Source: Shimazuella soli (GTDB lineage Bacteria > Bacillota > Bacilli > Thermoactinomycetales > Thermoactinomycetaceae). Taken from it: a DNA stretch of 64,000 nt. Position numbers and translations under genes: made by a program. The stretch's first letter is position 1. The number at the start of each line of letters is the position of its first letter. Of this stretch, positions 49,484 through 58,408 are shown piece by piece. Under the pieces are notes generated by a model, which was not told where the DNA came from, did not search any database, and saw only the letters and a program-made list of their open reading frames with translations. The stretch spans positions 1 to 64,000 of the forward strand of contig NZ_JAKWBN010000012.1 of assembly GCF_022511585.1 (NCBI RefSeq). Reading direction: 5' to 3'.

Positions 49484-50746
49484 TTATTTGGTGACTAAAG
49501 TTAACTTTTCTTCTTTGTCTTCTATTTCTGATTCGGCTTTTGGTTCACTCCACTCCGGCCGCTTCAAACAACGTCGCTCATACTGGGTATGTATAATAAT
49601 CATACTGAGAAAAAACAACACACCAATTTGAGGAGAAAGTATGGGGTAATCATACATCCCATGTCCGATTAGGGCAACAGTTTGGGAAAGTAGCATACCT
49701 GCCAATCTTTTTTCCTCTTTTAAATTTGCGGTCTTTCTCCATCTTCTCGCCCTCTGTATGGTGACAAATAATAAAGCAAGAAAAGCTAGTAAGCCAAAAA
49801 CCCCAAATTCTGCCGCAACACCTAGAAAGATATTATGAGCATGTATAACGCTGAAGTGAGCCTTCTGTTCAAAGATTTGACTAAAATGAAGCGGCAATAC
49901 TCCAAGCAGCCAATGTTCTTTAAAGATTTCAAACGCTGTCGACCAAACTTCCAATCTAACACGAATCGTACTAATAATCGTCTCTTGTCTTGGAATCAAC
50001 TCAGGAAAAAAGGTAACTAAACCAACTAACCCTAAGAAGATACCTACTGTCCATCTCCTCGCTCCTGTCATCCAAACTTGGACAACAAGCCCAACTACCA
50101 AACCAGCCCACGCTCCACGTGAACCTGTAAGCCAAATAGCATAGCAAAACAAAAAGAACATGACGTATCCTGCTATCTTTTGCCATTTTAATTTCAGAAC
50201 GGAAGCAGCATAAATGCTGATGAGTGCCAAGCAAATTAATAAAGCTGCCGTCAGGTTTGAATTACCAGTTGTCCCAAAACTACGCACAGATTCTGTCTGA
50301 TATCGGTATTCTTTATAAAACTGCATGAGTGCCCCAATCGGTGAATTGATTAGCCATGGCGAATCTACCTGCTGTATAAGACAAATAAATACTACATAAA
50401 GCCCACCTACCCAAAACGATAAATAAAGGTGTTGAATGTCCTTCCAGTGGAATTCAAGGGCATTTCGGAACCAGACGGTGAGCAAGTAATACAACCCGAA
50501 ACATAATCCCACAATGACAACAATCGGTATACCATCGAACCATGAAGGATCAACTAACCAGCTTACACAGGAGATAGCAGTAAGCAAAAGGAAAAAACTT
50601 TCCGGCCATGCTTTTAATTTCCAATGTGTTCGGTAGAAAGTAATCGTTACAATTGCAATTACCAATAAAACGACTGGTGGAAAAAATGGAGATAACAATA
50701 TAGATAAATAGAGCAATTCGATAAGTCGTTTATGTAAATGTCTCAA
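49484..50746 (-). CDS. O-antigen ligase/Wzy-family membrane protein
   Basis: The 420-residue product has about eleven membrane segments and a large outer loop (about 245-300). The Wzy_C/RfaL pattern is visible: LTGSRGAWAGLVVGL, then RVRLEVWSTAFEIFKEHWLLGVLPLHF, and HAHNIFLGVAAEFGVFGLL. The conserved Arg in TGSRG and the His in HAHN are likely catalytic. Such proteins polymerise or transfer surface glycans, for example teichuronic acid chains or wall polymers. No glycan cluster is nearby, so substrate is open. It is an isolated gene. Confidence 0.88.
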   Translation of the reverse strand: MRHLHKRLIELLYLSILLSPFFPPVVLLVIAIVTITFYRTHWKLKAWPESFFLLLTAISCVSWLVDPSWFDGIPIVVIVGLCFGLYYLLTVWFRNALEFHWKDIQHLYLSFWVGGLYVVFICLIQQVDSPWLINSPIGALMQFYKEYRYQTESVRSFGTTGNSNLTAALLICLALISIYAASVLKLKWQKIAGYVMFFLFCYAIWLTGSRGAWAGLVVGLVVQVWMTGARRWTVGIFLGLVGLVTFFPELIPRQETIISTIRVRLEVWSTAFEIFKEHWLLGVLPLHFSQIFEQKAHFSVIHAHNIFLGVAAEFGVFGLLAFLALLFVTIQRARRWRKTANLKEEKRLAGMLLSQTVALIGHGMYDYPILSPQIGVLFFLSMIIIHTQYERRCLKRPEWSEPKAESEIEDKEEKLTLVTK

Positions 50747-50963
50747 AGGGGAACTCTCCCTATAATGCTTAGTTTCTGATTTTACGCTCGATTATTTTAT
50801 CAAAGATATGACATTTTGTCGAAGATTTCTATCCGCCTAGCAAGAAAACAAAGGGTCCTTTACTTTCTAAGATAATATTCCATTACCAAGAGTTGTCTTA
50901 CATATATCACTGTACTTTATGCTCAAACTAAGGAAGCAATCCCATATGAAAGGAAGTAAAATC

Positions 50964-51164
50964 ATGAAGAAAAACTTAAATAACGTGGAAGCTATTATGC
51001 GAATTACCTGCGGGTTAACCGGTTTAGTCTGGAGTACTGCTAGACTGAGCAGAAGGTGCTGGTCTCCTTTTTCCATCTTGATCGCAATGATGTCTGCAAT
51101 GAAAGTTGCTGAAGGCATAACAAAATTTTGTCCACTAAAAACATTGTATAACGGTACAAAATAG
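50964..51164 (+). CDS. DUF2892-family small membrane protein
   Basis: GAAAGGAAG precedes the ATG at 50964, which I prefer over the in-frame start at 50919. The 66-residue product starts MKKNLNNVEAIMRITCGLTGL, a typical DUF2892 beginning. It has one or two hydrophobic segments and the end MKVAEGITKFCPLKTLY, with Cys in the conserved CPL. DUF2892 proteins are small membrane proteins of unknown function, sometimes fused to rhodanese domains. It is a single gene divergent from the O-antigen ligase gene. Confidence 0.8.
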   Translation: MKKNLNNVEAIMRITCGLTGLVWSTARLSRRCWSPFSILIAMMSAMKVAEGITKFCPLKTLYNGTK

Positions 51165-51820
51165 GCTAACATAAATACATCTTTTTTTATCTCCTGATAA
51201 AGAAATCATTTTTTTGTCTATTTACTTTTCTAATGCACGAATAAACATTAGATTTCAAGCCTTTATGTAAGCGCATGCAAATAAAGTTTTATTCTAAATA
51301 ATATAGTTTTTCATTTTCCTATTTTTTTAGAGTCTGTCCAAAAAACGATCTTCATAAATATTTAATAATATTTTATGCTTGCCAATCTTTTCTGGTTGTG
51401 CTATAAACTATATAAGAACATGCATTCCCTAATTGTCCAATTTCAATAAAAACTATTCAAATCCAAAACTTTATCTATTGCCTGTTTTCTGAGTTTTTTG
51501 TATAATAGTTTTCAAGATAGTAGGAGATCTGTCTAATTACCAGTAATTAATCTAACGTTCGGTTAAATCAAAAATTTTCGATTTTGACGATATGTTTCAA
51601 AACTGGCGGATCTTCTTAGCTAATAGATTCTTTGAAAATTTTCTCACGAAAAGGACAATTTTTTTTCAAAAAAAAGAAGGCATTATGTCATATTTCGTCG
51701 AAAAATACAGATAAGAATTTGTTAGTTCTAAAGGTGGCAATTTGGAGTCTATTGGCTTATCAGGTGAATGTAAAAAACAAGAACATACGATCATTAAGAT
51801 CGGATGGAGGAGTGAAGAAA
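51165..51820. other. Long intergenic region with a strong promoter and long leader
   Basis: About 650 AT-rich bases. A near-consensus promoter lies at 51478-51506, and a palindrome TAATTAC / GTAATTA at 51534-51549 follows shortly after the probable transcription start. The remaining leader of about 300 bases up to the gene at 51821 has no known riboswitch pattern that I can see. The part before 51470 shows nothing clear. Confidence 0.45.
51478..51506 (+). promoter_or_regulatory. Sigma-A promoter with long leader
   Basis: TTGCCT (51478-51483), a 17-base spacer and TATAAT (51501-51506). It would start a transcript about 300 bases ahead of the ATG at 51821. Confidence 0.55.
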
Positions 51821-52033
51821 ATGTCACTAAGCGAGCAAGAAAAAGAAACTGTAATCCAGTTTGATGAATCCACAAACCTTGCCACCGTTTATACGGCCAG
51901 TTGGACTGTTGCTCGAACCCTGAAAAAAGCTGGTTTTCAACCTATCCGTAGAAAAGATGGCGCATGGTGGTTTCAGATTCCTGTTCATGCAATGAGTATT
52001 GCTGGAGAAAAGCAAACGACTACAATTTGTTAA
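51821..52033 (+). CDS. Small conserved-looking protein (70 residues)
   Basis: GGATGGAGGAG precedes the ATG at 51821. The product starts MSLSEQEKETVIQFDES and continues TNLATVYTASWTVARTLKKAGF, followed by GAWWFQIP. The pattern is that of a small beta-beta-alpha protein. Similar short proteins with a VYT-x-x-x-x-x-x-KLKK block occur in Firmicutes near phage or plasmid genes, without known role. It has its own promoter far upstream and a terminator downstream. The assignment to any family is uncertain. Confidence 0.65.
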   Translation: MSLSEQEKETVIQFDESTNLATVYTASWTVARTLKKAGFQPIRRKDGAWWFQIPVHAMSIAGEKQTTTIC

Positions 52034-52056
52034 ATGAAAACGTTCTTTTCTTCTAT

Positions 52057-52108
52057 AGGAGGTTACATTTAAGCAGGTATACCCTTCTTATCAACCTTTT
52101 AACCTCCT
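52057..52108 (+). repeat. Hairpin related to the following terminator
   Basis: Perfect 9-bp arms AGGAGGTTA / TAACCTCCT with a 34-base loop, 24 bases past the stop at 52033. The arm AGGAGGTT recurs in the terminator at 52150, so the four arms could pair in alternative ways. Confidence 0.5.
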
Positions 52109-52149
52109 GTCCCGCTTTGGTTTTTCTATGTTGGAATGAACCCATTATG

Positions 52150-52183
52150 AAGGAGGTTATGCTGTGCTTAACCACCTTTTTTT
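52150..52183 (+). terminator. Terminator of the 70-residue protein gene
   Basis: Stem AGG-GGTT / AACC-CCT with one internal mismatch, followed by seven Ts. Confidence 0.75.
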
Positions 52184-52283
52184 CATTTCCGTCTCTTTTC
52201 CTCAAAAATACCCCTTCTCATAATCCAGTCTAATCTCTCCTAACCTGAACCACGCTTATAACGTAATTATTATTTACGCAAAA

Positions 52284-52331
52284 ATAAAAAAGCCAAAGAA
52301 AAACGGCTATTGAATAGCTAATTCCTTTGGC
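52284..52331 (-). terminator. Terminator of the gene at 52351
   Basis: Outer arms GCCAAAG / CTTTGGC with an inner stem GGCTAT / ATAGCT. On the minus strand it is followed by TTTTTTATTTT. It lies 20 bases past the stop. Confidence 0.8.
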
Positions 52332-52350
52332 CTAGATAAGGATATGAATT

Positions 52351-52641
52351 TTACTTTTGTTCTTTATCTTTCTGTACATTGTAATAGTTGACAGAGTACA
52401 TAGCCCCTTCGGAAACCATGTTATTGTCTCCATGATCATGTGGATGTGGATGTCCTATCTTTGTCTTTAGAGCAGGATCATGCTTATTTTTGTCATTCAA
52501 AGAAACTTTCACTTTATTCCATGCATTTTTCATTTGATCAAGAACCCGTTTTCGTCTGTTCTTATTTGTTAGTAGATAAGTAGTCAAACCAACAGTAGTA
52601 AGAGTGAATGTTGTGAAAACAGTTTTTTTAGTAACGTCCAT
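52351..52641 (-). CDS. Small membrane-anchored protein with a His-rich loop
   Basis: AATGGAGGG precedes the ATG at 52641. The 96-residue product has an N-terminal membrane helix (about 7-25). A basic stretch KNRRKRVLDQMKNAW and a His-rich segment GHPHPHDHGDN (about 63-73) follow, then a polar tail SEGAMYSVNYYN. The layout recalls YtxH-like stress proteins, but the His cluster is unusual and could bind metal. I do not recognise the family with confidence. It is a single gene with its own terminator. Confidence 0.65.
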   Translation of the reverse strand: MDVTKKTVFTTFTLTTVGLTTYLLTNKNRRKRVLDQMKNAWNKVKVSLNDKNKHDPALKTKIGHPHPHDHGDNNMVSEGAMYSVNYYNVQKDKEQK

Positions 52642-52840
52642 TGTATTCCCTCCATTTGTGTCTGCACTTTATTTACTAACGGCCTTTCTATGACTTTATC
52701 TTTTTTTCTTATTAGAACCAAATTGCTTTCTGCTCACTCTCTCTAGATAATATCCTCTAACCGCTTAAGAAGCTGAATCAAGTAGATTTCCTAAAAAATT
52801 GCTAAACTTTTCTGTCTCATCCTTCCCATTCTGATTTCAT

Positions 52841-53440
52841 TCAAAAACCAGTTGTATGAAAAAGACCAAGACGCATGCGCATCGACATTAACGCTATTTC
52901 TCTGGGTGAATAGACCATATCAGTCTCAAACCAGTGCTGAAGAAGACCTAAATTAGCAGAGACTATATAACTAATAAAAAAATCTTCAGGAATTGGCAGC
53001 TGAGCTTCATTCTTTTTAAACAGAGCATAGTTTTTTTGAAATAACTCTTTCATGATTGCTTTTATTTCCACCAAAAAAGAAGGATCCCCATTTGGACCTA
53101 ATATCGTTCTGAAAAACGCAGCATGTTCTGCATAGTATTCATACATTCGAAGTGCTTGAGGATGGGGCTCTTTCAGCCAATTTTGCTGCTGGAAATCTTG
53201 TGGATTCACATCTGAAGCTATTTCACGTATACCTTTGAGCATTTCAGCTTTGCTTTGATCAAACAGGTCATATATGTCTTGATAATGCAAGTAAAATGTT
53301 CCTCGATATAATCCTGCTCTTTTTGTCAGTTCTTGAACGGTTATTTTTTCGAACCCTTTTTCTTGAATTAGCTCCATCAATGCATTCCGAAGCATTTCTC
53401 GGGTACGGGTAATTCTTGGGTCTATCCTCTTTGTTGTCAT
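52841..53440 (-). CDS. TetR-family transcriptional regulator
   Basis: The 199-residue product has the N-terminal TetR helix-turn-helix (about 12-58) with KITVQELTKRAGLYRGTFYLHYQDIYDLF, a region given by position only. A C-terminal ligand domain resembles TetR_C of DhaS/YcnC-type regulators (about 80-195, with FFISYIVSANLGLLQHWF). It is divergent from the NmrA-type reductase gene, and palindromes occur in the shared upstream region. It therefore probably represses that gene, and itself, until an electrophile or other ligand binds. Ligand unknown. Confidence 0.92.
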   Translation of the reverse strand: MTTKRIDPRITRTREMLRNALMELIQEKGFEKITVQELTKRAGLYRGTFYLHYQDIYDLFDQSKAEMLKGIREIASDVNPQDFQQQNWLKEPHPQALRMYEYYAEHAAFFRTILGPNGDPSFLVEIKAIMKELFQKNYALFKKNEAQLPIPEDFFISYIVSANLGLLQHWFETDMVYSPREIALMSMRMRLGLFHTTGF

Positions 53441-53487
53441 ATCTGTTCCCTCTTAAATAAAATACTATCTTTTCTACACTTTTCTCA

Positions 53488-53500
53488 AATGATGATCATT
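53488..53500. promoter_or_regulatory. Palindrome upstream of the TetR gene
   Basis: AATGAT-G-ATCATT, perfect 6+1+6, lies 48 bases ahead of the tetR start. It could be an operator for autoregulation. The half-site differs from that of the repeat at 53555-53591. Confidence 0.35.
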
Positions 53501-53554
53501 AATAAACAGAACCGCATTTATTGATCATTGCATTTTCTTTCCTCCTCCCATCAT

Positions 53555-53591
53555 AATAAACACAACGTCTATTATCAACATAGTGTTTATT
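53555..53591 (+). promoter_or_regulatory. Candidate TetR operator upstream of the reductase gene
   Basis: Arms AATAAACAC / GTGTTTATT (9 bp, 19-base centre) overlap the probable -10 region (CATAAT at 53552) and end two bases before the ribosome binding site AGGAGG. A repressor bound here would block the reductase gene. Confidence 0.5.
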
Positions 53592-53606
53592 AGGAGGATA
53601 TAAACA

Positions 53607-54491
53607 ATGACCAATGTTAACTCATCTGAGAAAAAATCAATCTTAGTAACAGGAGCAACAGGCAATGTAGGACGGGAAATCATATCTCAATTACACCAAC
53701 AGAATATCTTCGTACGAGCAATAACTCGTAATCCACAATTAGCGAACTTCCCAATGGGAACTGAAATTTTATATGGAGATTTATCACAGCCCGAAGAGAG
53801 CTATTTTGATAACATAGATGTAATGTACCTGATGTGGCCATTTCATACATCAGAAGCAGCTCCTCTGATTGTAGAAATGGCTAAAAAAAAGCATATCAGA
53901 CGGATTGTTTTTCTTTCATCTGGAGCTGTAAAAGATGACCTTTCTCCTGAACAATACACAGAACCAATTGGCCGCTCGCATTCTGAAGTAGAACAGTTAA
54001 TTGAACAATCTGGGTTAGAATATACTTTTTTGCGGCCAAGCACTTTTGCCGTCAATACAATCTGGTGGGCGGATCAAATACGTAAAGGGGATATAGTGAA
54101 AGGAGCATACGGAACAGTTTGTATGAATCTAATCCATGAAGCAGACATTGCTGCTGTAGCTGTACAAGCACTTACTTCAAATAAACACAACAAAGCAAGA
54201 TATGTCCTCACAGGCCCCGAAACACTATCCCAGAAAGAGCAAGTGCATATTATCGGGAAAGCACTAAATCGGCCGCTAGAATGGATAGAATTGTCTCATC
54301 AAGAAGCACAAAAATACTTACTTGCTGACGATAGTTTTCCTAGCTCTTTTGTGGATATTTTGCTTAATGGATACGCCAAAATGCTAACGACACCTAAACC
54401 AATCATAACTTCTACTGTTCAAGAGATAACAGGAAGAGACGCCCGAACTTTTTATCAATGGGTGCTCGACCATATCGATGAATTTCATTAA
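53607..54491 (+). CDS. NmrA/NAD(P)-binding atypical SDR oxidoreductase
   Basis: AGGAGG precedes the ATG at 53607. The 294-residue product has the nucleotide-binding motif VTGATGNVGREI (about 14-25) and Arg residues after the second strand (RAITRNP) that suggest NADP(H). Further blocks are VFLSSGAV and LEYTFLRPSTF. The catalytic YxxxK of classical SDRs is not seen, as is usual in the NmrA group. Some members are regulators rather than enzymes. It is divergent from the TetR gene and very likely under its control. Substrate unknown. Confidence 0.88.
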   Translation: MTNVNSSEKKSILVTGATGNVGREIISQLHQQNIFVRAITRNPQLANFPMGTEILYGDLSQPEESYFDNIDVMYLMWPFHTSEAAPLIVEMAKKKHIRRIVFLSSGAVKDDLSPEQYTEPIGRSHSEVEQLIEQSGLEYTFLRPSTFAVNTIWWADQIRKGDIVKGAYGTVCMNLIHEADIAAVAVQALTSNKHNKARYVLTGPETLSQKEQVHIIGKALNRPLEWIELSHQEAQKYLLADDSFPSSFVDILLNGYAKMLTTPKPIITSTVQEITGRDARTFYQWVLDHIDEFH

Positions 54492-54617
54492 TTAATCGGT
54501 ATACAAACATAATCGTGTACATTTTTCATGTAAGCATAAACATTGCTCACTTTTGTGTTATTCTAAAGTAGAATTCTTCTCATATTGAATTATTTTTACA
54601 GAAAGAAGTGAATTCAC

Positions 54618-54962
54618 TTGGGCTATACGCCACTATTATTTGTTCTCATTGTTACTATTTTTCTCATTTGGACACGTGTAAAAGATAAATCCAAAGCATC
54701 CACGATTCTTGCAATCCTCTCATTTGTTCTAATCTTCATTTATGTAGGTTTTTCCATTTACATCCTTTCTGTTTTAGAACCACAGTTATATGGCTATGTG
54801 TCATTATTCACGATTCCTTGTGGTCCCATATTGATCATTGTCGGTTTATTAGCCTTCCTGAGAGATAGGAAAAACACGTGGGGTCAAGTCAGTCTTATGG
54901 TCAGTATATGTATTCCAGTTCTTGTGTTCTTGATCGGTTTTGCCTATGATTCTCAAAATTGA
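54618..54962 (+). CDS. Small membrane protein with three or four helices, not recognised
   Basis: The start is a TTG at 54618 with AGAAAGAAGTGA upstream. The 114-residue product is hydrophobic throughout, with segments at about 3-18, 29-50, 58-80 and 92-109, separated by short loops (RVKDKSK, RDRKNTWGQ). No conserved motif can be named. It is a single gene converging on the purine operon, with a terminator between. Confidence 0.55.
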   Translation: MGYTPLLFVLIVTIFLIWTRVKDKSKASTILAILSFVLIFIYVGFSIYILSVLEPQLYGYVSLFTIPCGPILIIVGLLAFLRDRKNTWGQVSLMVSICIPVLVFLIGFAYDSQN

Positions 54963-54985
54963 GTGTCTACAAATTAATAAAAATA

Positions 54986-55010
54986 AGAGGTTACCAATTC
55001 GGCAACCTCT
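54986..55010 (-). terminator. Terminator of the purine operon
   Basis: Stem AGAGGTT-CC / GG-AACCTCT lies just past the purD stop. On the minus strand it is followed by TATTTTTATT. Confidence 0.8.
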
Positions 55011-55017
55011 GAAATGT

Positions 55018-56280
55018 CTATAAAATTGCTTTTGCTGCAATATCTTTGCGATAATGCGCGCCTTCAAAACGAATTTTTTCTACCGTTTCATAAGCTCGCT
55101 TTTGACTCTCTTGAATCGTACTTCCAAGTGCTGTAACTCCCAGTACTCTTCCTCCAGCAGTTACTGCTTTCCCATCTTGTTCCTTCGTACCTGCATGAAT
55201 CACAATCGTATGACTGTCTATTTGCTCTGGAAATGTGATTTCTAAACCACTTGGGTAGCTGCCTGGATAACCTGGAGATGTCATCACTACACAGACTGCT
55301 GCTTGATCACTCCACTCTATTTTCAGCTCACCCAAACGACCTTCGATAACAGCTAGGAAAACATCCACTAAATCTGTCTTTAGTCTTGGAAGTACTACTT
55401 GTGTTTCCGGATCACCAAACCTAGCGTTAAATTCAATAACTTTTGGCCCTTCATCTGTAATCATCAGTCCGGCATACAGTACACCTTTATAGACAATTCC
55501 TTCTTGATGAAATGCATCTACCATAGGGTAGATGATCGTATCAATTGCTTGCTGAACAATCTCATCTGCTATTTGTGGGACAGGGGAATAGGTTCCCATA
55601 CCACCTGTATTTGGACCTTTATCTCCATCAAACACAGGCTTATGATCTTGGGAAATAACCATAGGTATGGCGGTAGTTCCATCGACAAAAGCCATCAAGG
55701 AAATCTCTTGGCCTGTCAGATACTCTTCAATCACGACTTGGTCTCCAGCATCTCCGAATACTTTTTCGTCCATTGCTTCTACAATGGCTTGTTCAGCTTC
55801 TGCTAAGGTTTGTGCCACAACAACGCCTTTACCAGCAGCTAAACCATCTGCTTTGATAACAATAGGAGCTCCTTCTTGCCGAACATATGCTAATGCTTCA
55901 TTACTATTTGTAAACACTTGATACTTTGCTGTTGGAATGGCATATTTTTGCATCATTTCTTTTGCAAATGTTTTACTTCCTTCAATAATCGCAGCTGCTT
56001 TTCTTGGCCCAAAAATAGGAAGGTTGAGCAATTCAAATTGATCTACGATCCCCTCTATCAAAGGGACTTCCGGTCCTACTATCGTGAGATCAATCGCGTT
56101 TGCAATGGCAAACTCAGCTAATCTTTCTTGTTCCGATACCCCAATCGCCACATTTTCTGCAAGTATTGCAGTACCCGCGTTTCCAGGTGCACAGTATATT
56201 TGCGAAACACGCTTGCTTTGGGCTAATTTAGTAACAATCGCATGTTCACGTCCACCATTGCCAATTACCAATACACGCAT
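55018..56280 (-). CDS. purD: Phosphoribosylamine-glycine ligase
   Basis: PurD joins glycine to phosphoribosylamine with ATP, giving GAR, step two of purine synthesis. The 420-residue product has an N-terminal VIGNGGREHAI, the ATP-grasp loop KADGLAAGKGV, GPNTGGMGTYSPVP and the metal-binding EFNARFGDPETQ. Length is as usual. It is the last gene of the operon, 12 bases after purH, and ends at a terminator, the same place that it has in B. subtilis. Confidence 0.98.
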   Translation of the reverse strand: MRVLVIGNGGREHAIVTKLAQSKRVSQIYCAPGNAGTAILAENVAIGVSEQERLAEFAIANAIDLTIVGPEVPLIEGIVDQFELLNLPIFGPRKAAAIIEGSKTFAKEMMQKYAIPTAKYQVFTNSNEALAYVRQEGAPIVIKADGLAAGKGVVVAQTLAEAEQAIVEAMDEKVFGDAGDQVVIEEYLTGQEISLMAFVDGTTAIPMVISQDHKPVFDGDKGPNTGGMGTYSPVPQIADEIVQQAIDTIIYPMVDAFHQEGIVYKGVLYAGLMITDEGPKVIEFNARFGDPETQVVLPRLKTDLVDVFLAVIEGRLGELKIEWSDQAAVCVVMTSPGYPGSYPSGLEITFPEQIDSHTIVIHAGTKEQDGKAVTAGGRVLGVTALGSTIQESQKRAYETVEKIRFEGAHYRKDIAAKAIL

Positions 56281-56292
56281 GCCTTTTCCTCC

Positions 56293-57837
56293 CTAGTGTT
56301 TAAAATGGCGTACTCCCGTAAATACCATCGTGATTCCATATTTATTGGCTACTTCAATCGACTCTGAATCACGAATGGACCCGCCTGGCTGAATGATGGC
56401 TCGAATTCCAGCTTCAGCCGCTTTTTCGAGAGTATCCGACATAGGAAAGAAAGCATCGGAGGCTAATACTGCACCTTTTGTGGTTTCACCTGCTTGGCGA
56501 ATCGCAATCTCAGCTGCTCCTACGCGATTCATTTGTCCAGCTCCAACTCCGATAGTACGATTATCTTTTGTCAATACGATGGCATTGGATTTAACATGTT
56601 TGACTACTTTCCATGCAAATAATAGCTCATCCCATTCGGCATCGGTTGGTTTTCGATCCGTCGCTACGGTACACATTTCCCGGGTAATTTGCTTACTATC
56701 CTGTTCTTGTATAAGAATACCACCATCAATGGAGGTCGTTTTCCATACTGTTTCTTTCTTATCAGTTGAAAACGGAAGTTCCAATAGGCGTAAATTTTTC
56801 TTCTCACTAAGGATTTGTTGGGCTTCTTCACTAAAGCTTGGAGCAATAATGATCTCTAAAAATATTTCTTTCATCTTAGAAGCTGTCTCAGCATCAATGG
56901 GACGGTTTGCAGCGATAATACCTCCATAAATGGATACTGGATCGGCTTCGTAAGTACGCTCATATGCTTCAAAGATCGTTTCCCCAATGGCAACACCGCA
57001 AGGATTCATATGTTTTACGGCTACTACTGCTGGTTCGGTAAATTCTTTGACAATTTCTAAAGCTGCATTCGCGTCTTGGATGTTATTGTAGGAGAGTTCT
57101 TTTCCTTGTAATTGTTTTGCAGAAACCAACTGGTTGGATGTTGCAAGTGCATTTTTATAATAAGCGGCTTTTTGGTGTGGATTTTCCCCATATCTCAGAG
57201 TACTTACTTTTTCATAAGAAAGAGTTAATTGATCTGGAAGTGTTTCGTCCACTTCTCCTGTCAAATAATTTGCGATGAGAGAGTCATATGCTGCTGTGTG
57301 ACGAAAAGTTTTTGCAGCTAGACGTTTTCTTGTGGCAATGGTGGTGTTACCTTCTGCAGCAAGTTCATCTAGTACAACGGCATAGTCAGCAGGATCAACT
57401 AAAACCGTAACATCACGATGGTTTTTAGCGGCCGAACGCAACATCGAAGGTCCACCGATATCGATGTTTTCAATCGCCTCTTCGTAGGTAAATCCTTCTT
57501 TGCTAATAGTTGCTTTAAAGGGATATAGATTGACAACTACAAGGTCGATAAACTCAATTCCATTATCTTGACATGCTTGTTGATGAGATTGTTTGTCACG
57601 AACAGCAAGTAATCCACCATGTACTTTTGGGTGGAGTGTTTTTACTCTGCCATCTAAAATTTCCGGAAATCCTGTGACTTCGGATATCTGTGTTACTGGC
57701 AATCCTTCTTGGCTGAGAAGTTGAAAAGTACCGCCAGTAGAAATAATTTGAACATCCTGTTCTACTAGTTTTTTGGATAATTCCACAATCCCTGTTTTAT
57801 CTGAAACGCTAATAAGCGCACGACGCACTTTAGACAT
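56293..57837 (-). CDS. purH: Bifunctional AICAR transformylase / IMP cyclohydrolase
   Basis: PurH carries out the last two steps to IMP. The 514-residue product has the cyclohydrolase domain (1-200; start [11 protein letters not shown], then [15 protein letters not shown]). The transformylase domain (200-514) has the catalytic Lys-His block [12 protein letters not shown], and PGGSIRD near the end. It overlaps purN by eight bases upstream, which suggests translational coupling. Confidence 0.98.
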   Translation of the reverse strand: MSKVRRALISVSDKTGIVELSKKLVEQDVQIISTGGTFQLLSQEGLPVTQISEVTGFPEILDGRVKTLHPKVHGGLLAVRDKQSHQQACQDNGIEFIDLVVVNLYPFKATISKEGFTYEEAIENIDIGGPSMLRSAAKNHRDVTVLVDPADYAVVLDELAAEGNTTIATRKRLAAKTFRHTAAYDSLIANYLTGEVDETLPDQLTLSYEKVSTLRYGENPHQKAAYYKNALATSNQLVSAKQLQGKELSYNNIQDANAALEIVKEFTEPAVVAVKHMNPCGVAIGETIFEAYERTYEADPVSIYGGIIAANRPIDAETASKMKEIFLEIIIAPSFSEEAQQILSEKKNLRLLELPFSTDKKETVWKTTSIDGGILIQEQDSKQITREMCTVATDRKPTDAEWDELLFAWKVVKHVKSNAIVLTKDNRTIGVGAGQMNRVGAAEIAIRQAGETTKGAVLASDAFFPMSDTLEKAAEAGIRAIIQPGGSIRDSESIEVANKYGITMVFTGVRHFKH

Positions 57838-58408
57838 TTTTCATCCTCCCTGTGACAAGCTGTTTGACTACTTCTGGATACAACTGGTGTTCTACAGCTT
57901 GAATTTTTTGTGTATATGTCGTGAGTGTATCATTTTCTTCTATTGCAACAGGTACCTGAGCGATGATAGGCCCTGTATCCATTCCTTCATCCACAAAATG
58001 CACGGTAACTCCTGAAACTTTAACAGGGTATTCAAAAGCTTGTTCGATCGCATTTTTCCCAACAAATGCAGGCAATAGAGAAGGATGTATATTTACAATC
58101 CGACCTTTAAATTTCCCTAATAAGGTAGGGCCAATCAATCTCATGTAACCAGCGAGAATAATCCAATCAATCTTTTTCTCCTCTAATACTTCCAGTAACG
58201 CAGATTCATACGCTTCTTTATTTGGAAATGACTTAGGTGAGACCAAATAATGAGGTACATCTAATCGCTCTGCGCGATCCAATACTTTTGCACCTTCACG
58301 ATCACTAATCAGCAAGGATACTGACATTGGCCAGTTATCCTTGCGAGATTGATTCACGATACTTTCAAAGTTAGACCCACTGCCTGAGGCGAAAACAGCA
58401 ATACTCAT
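57830..58408 (-). CDS. purN: Phosphoribosylglycinamide formyltransferase (folate-dependent)
   Basis: PurN formylates GAR with 10-formyl-tetrahydrofolate. The 192-residue product has the start [11 protein letters not shown], the phosphate-binding SDREGAKVL, the catalytic Asn-His-Asp set in [11 protein letters not shown] and [13 protein letters not shown]. It overlaps purM by four bases (ATGA type) and purH by eight, as tightly packed as in Bacillus. Confidence 0.98.
   Translation of the reverse strand: MSIAVFASGSGSNFESIVNQSRKDNWPMSVSLLISDREGAKVLDRAERLDVPHYLVSPKSFPNKEAYESALLEVLEEKKIDWIILAGYMRLIGPTLLGKFKGRIVNIHPSLLPAFVGKNAIEQAFEYPVKVSGVTVHFVDEGMDTGPIIAQVPVAIEENDTLTTYTQKIQAVEHQLYPEVVKQLVTGRMKNV

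Larger units (their letters stand above)
52034..52350. other. Intergenic region with three hairpins
   Basis: About 317 bases between convergent genes. It holds a hairpin with arms AGGAGGTTA / TAACCTCCT (52057-52108), a terminator at 52150-52183 and a terminator for the leftward gene at 52284-52331. The first hairpin repeats the arm sequence AGGAGGTT of the second. No gene was seen. Confidence 0.55.
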
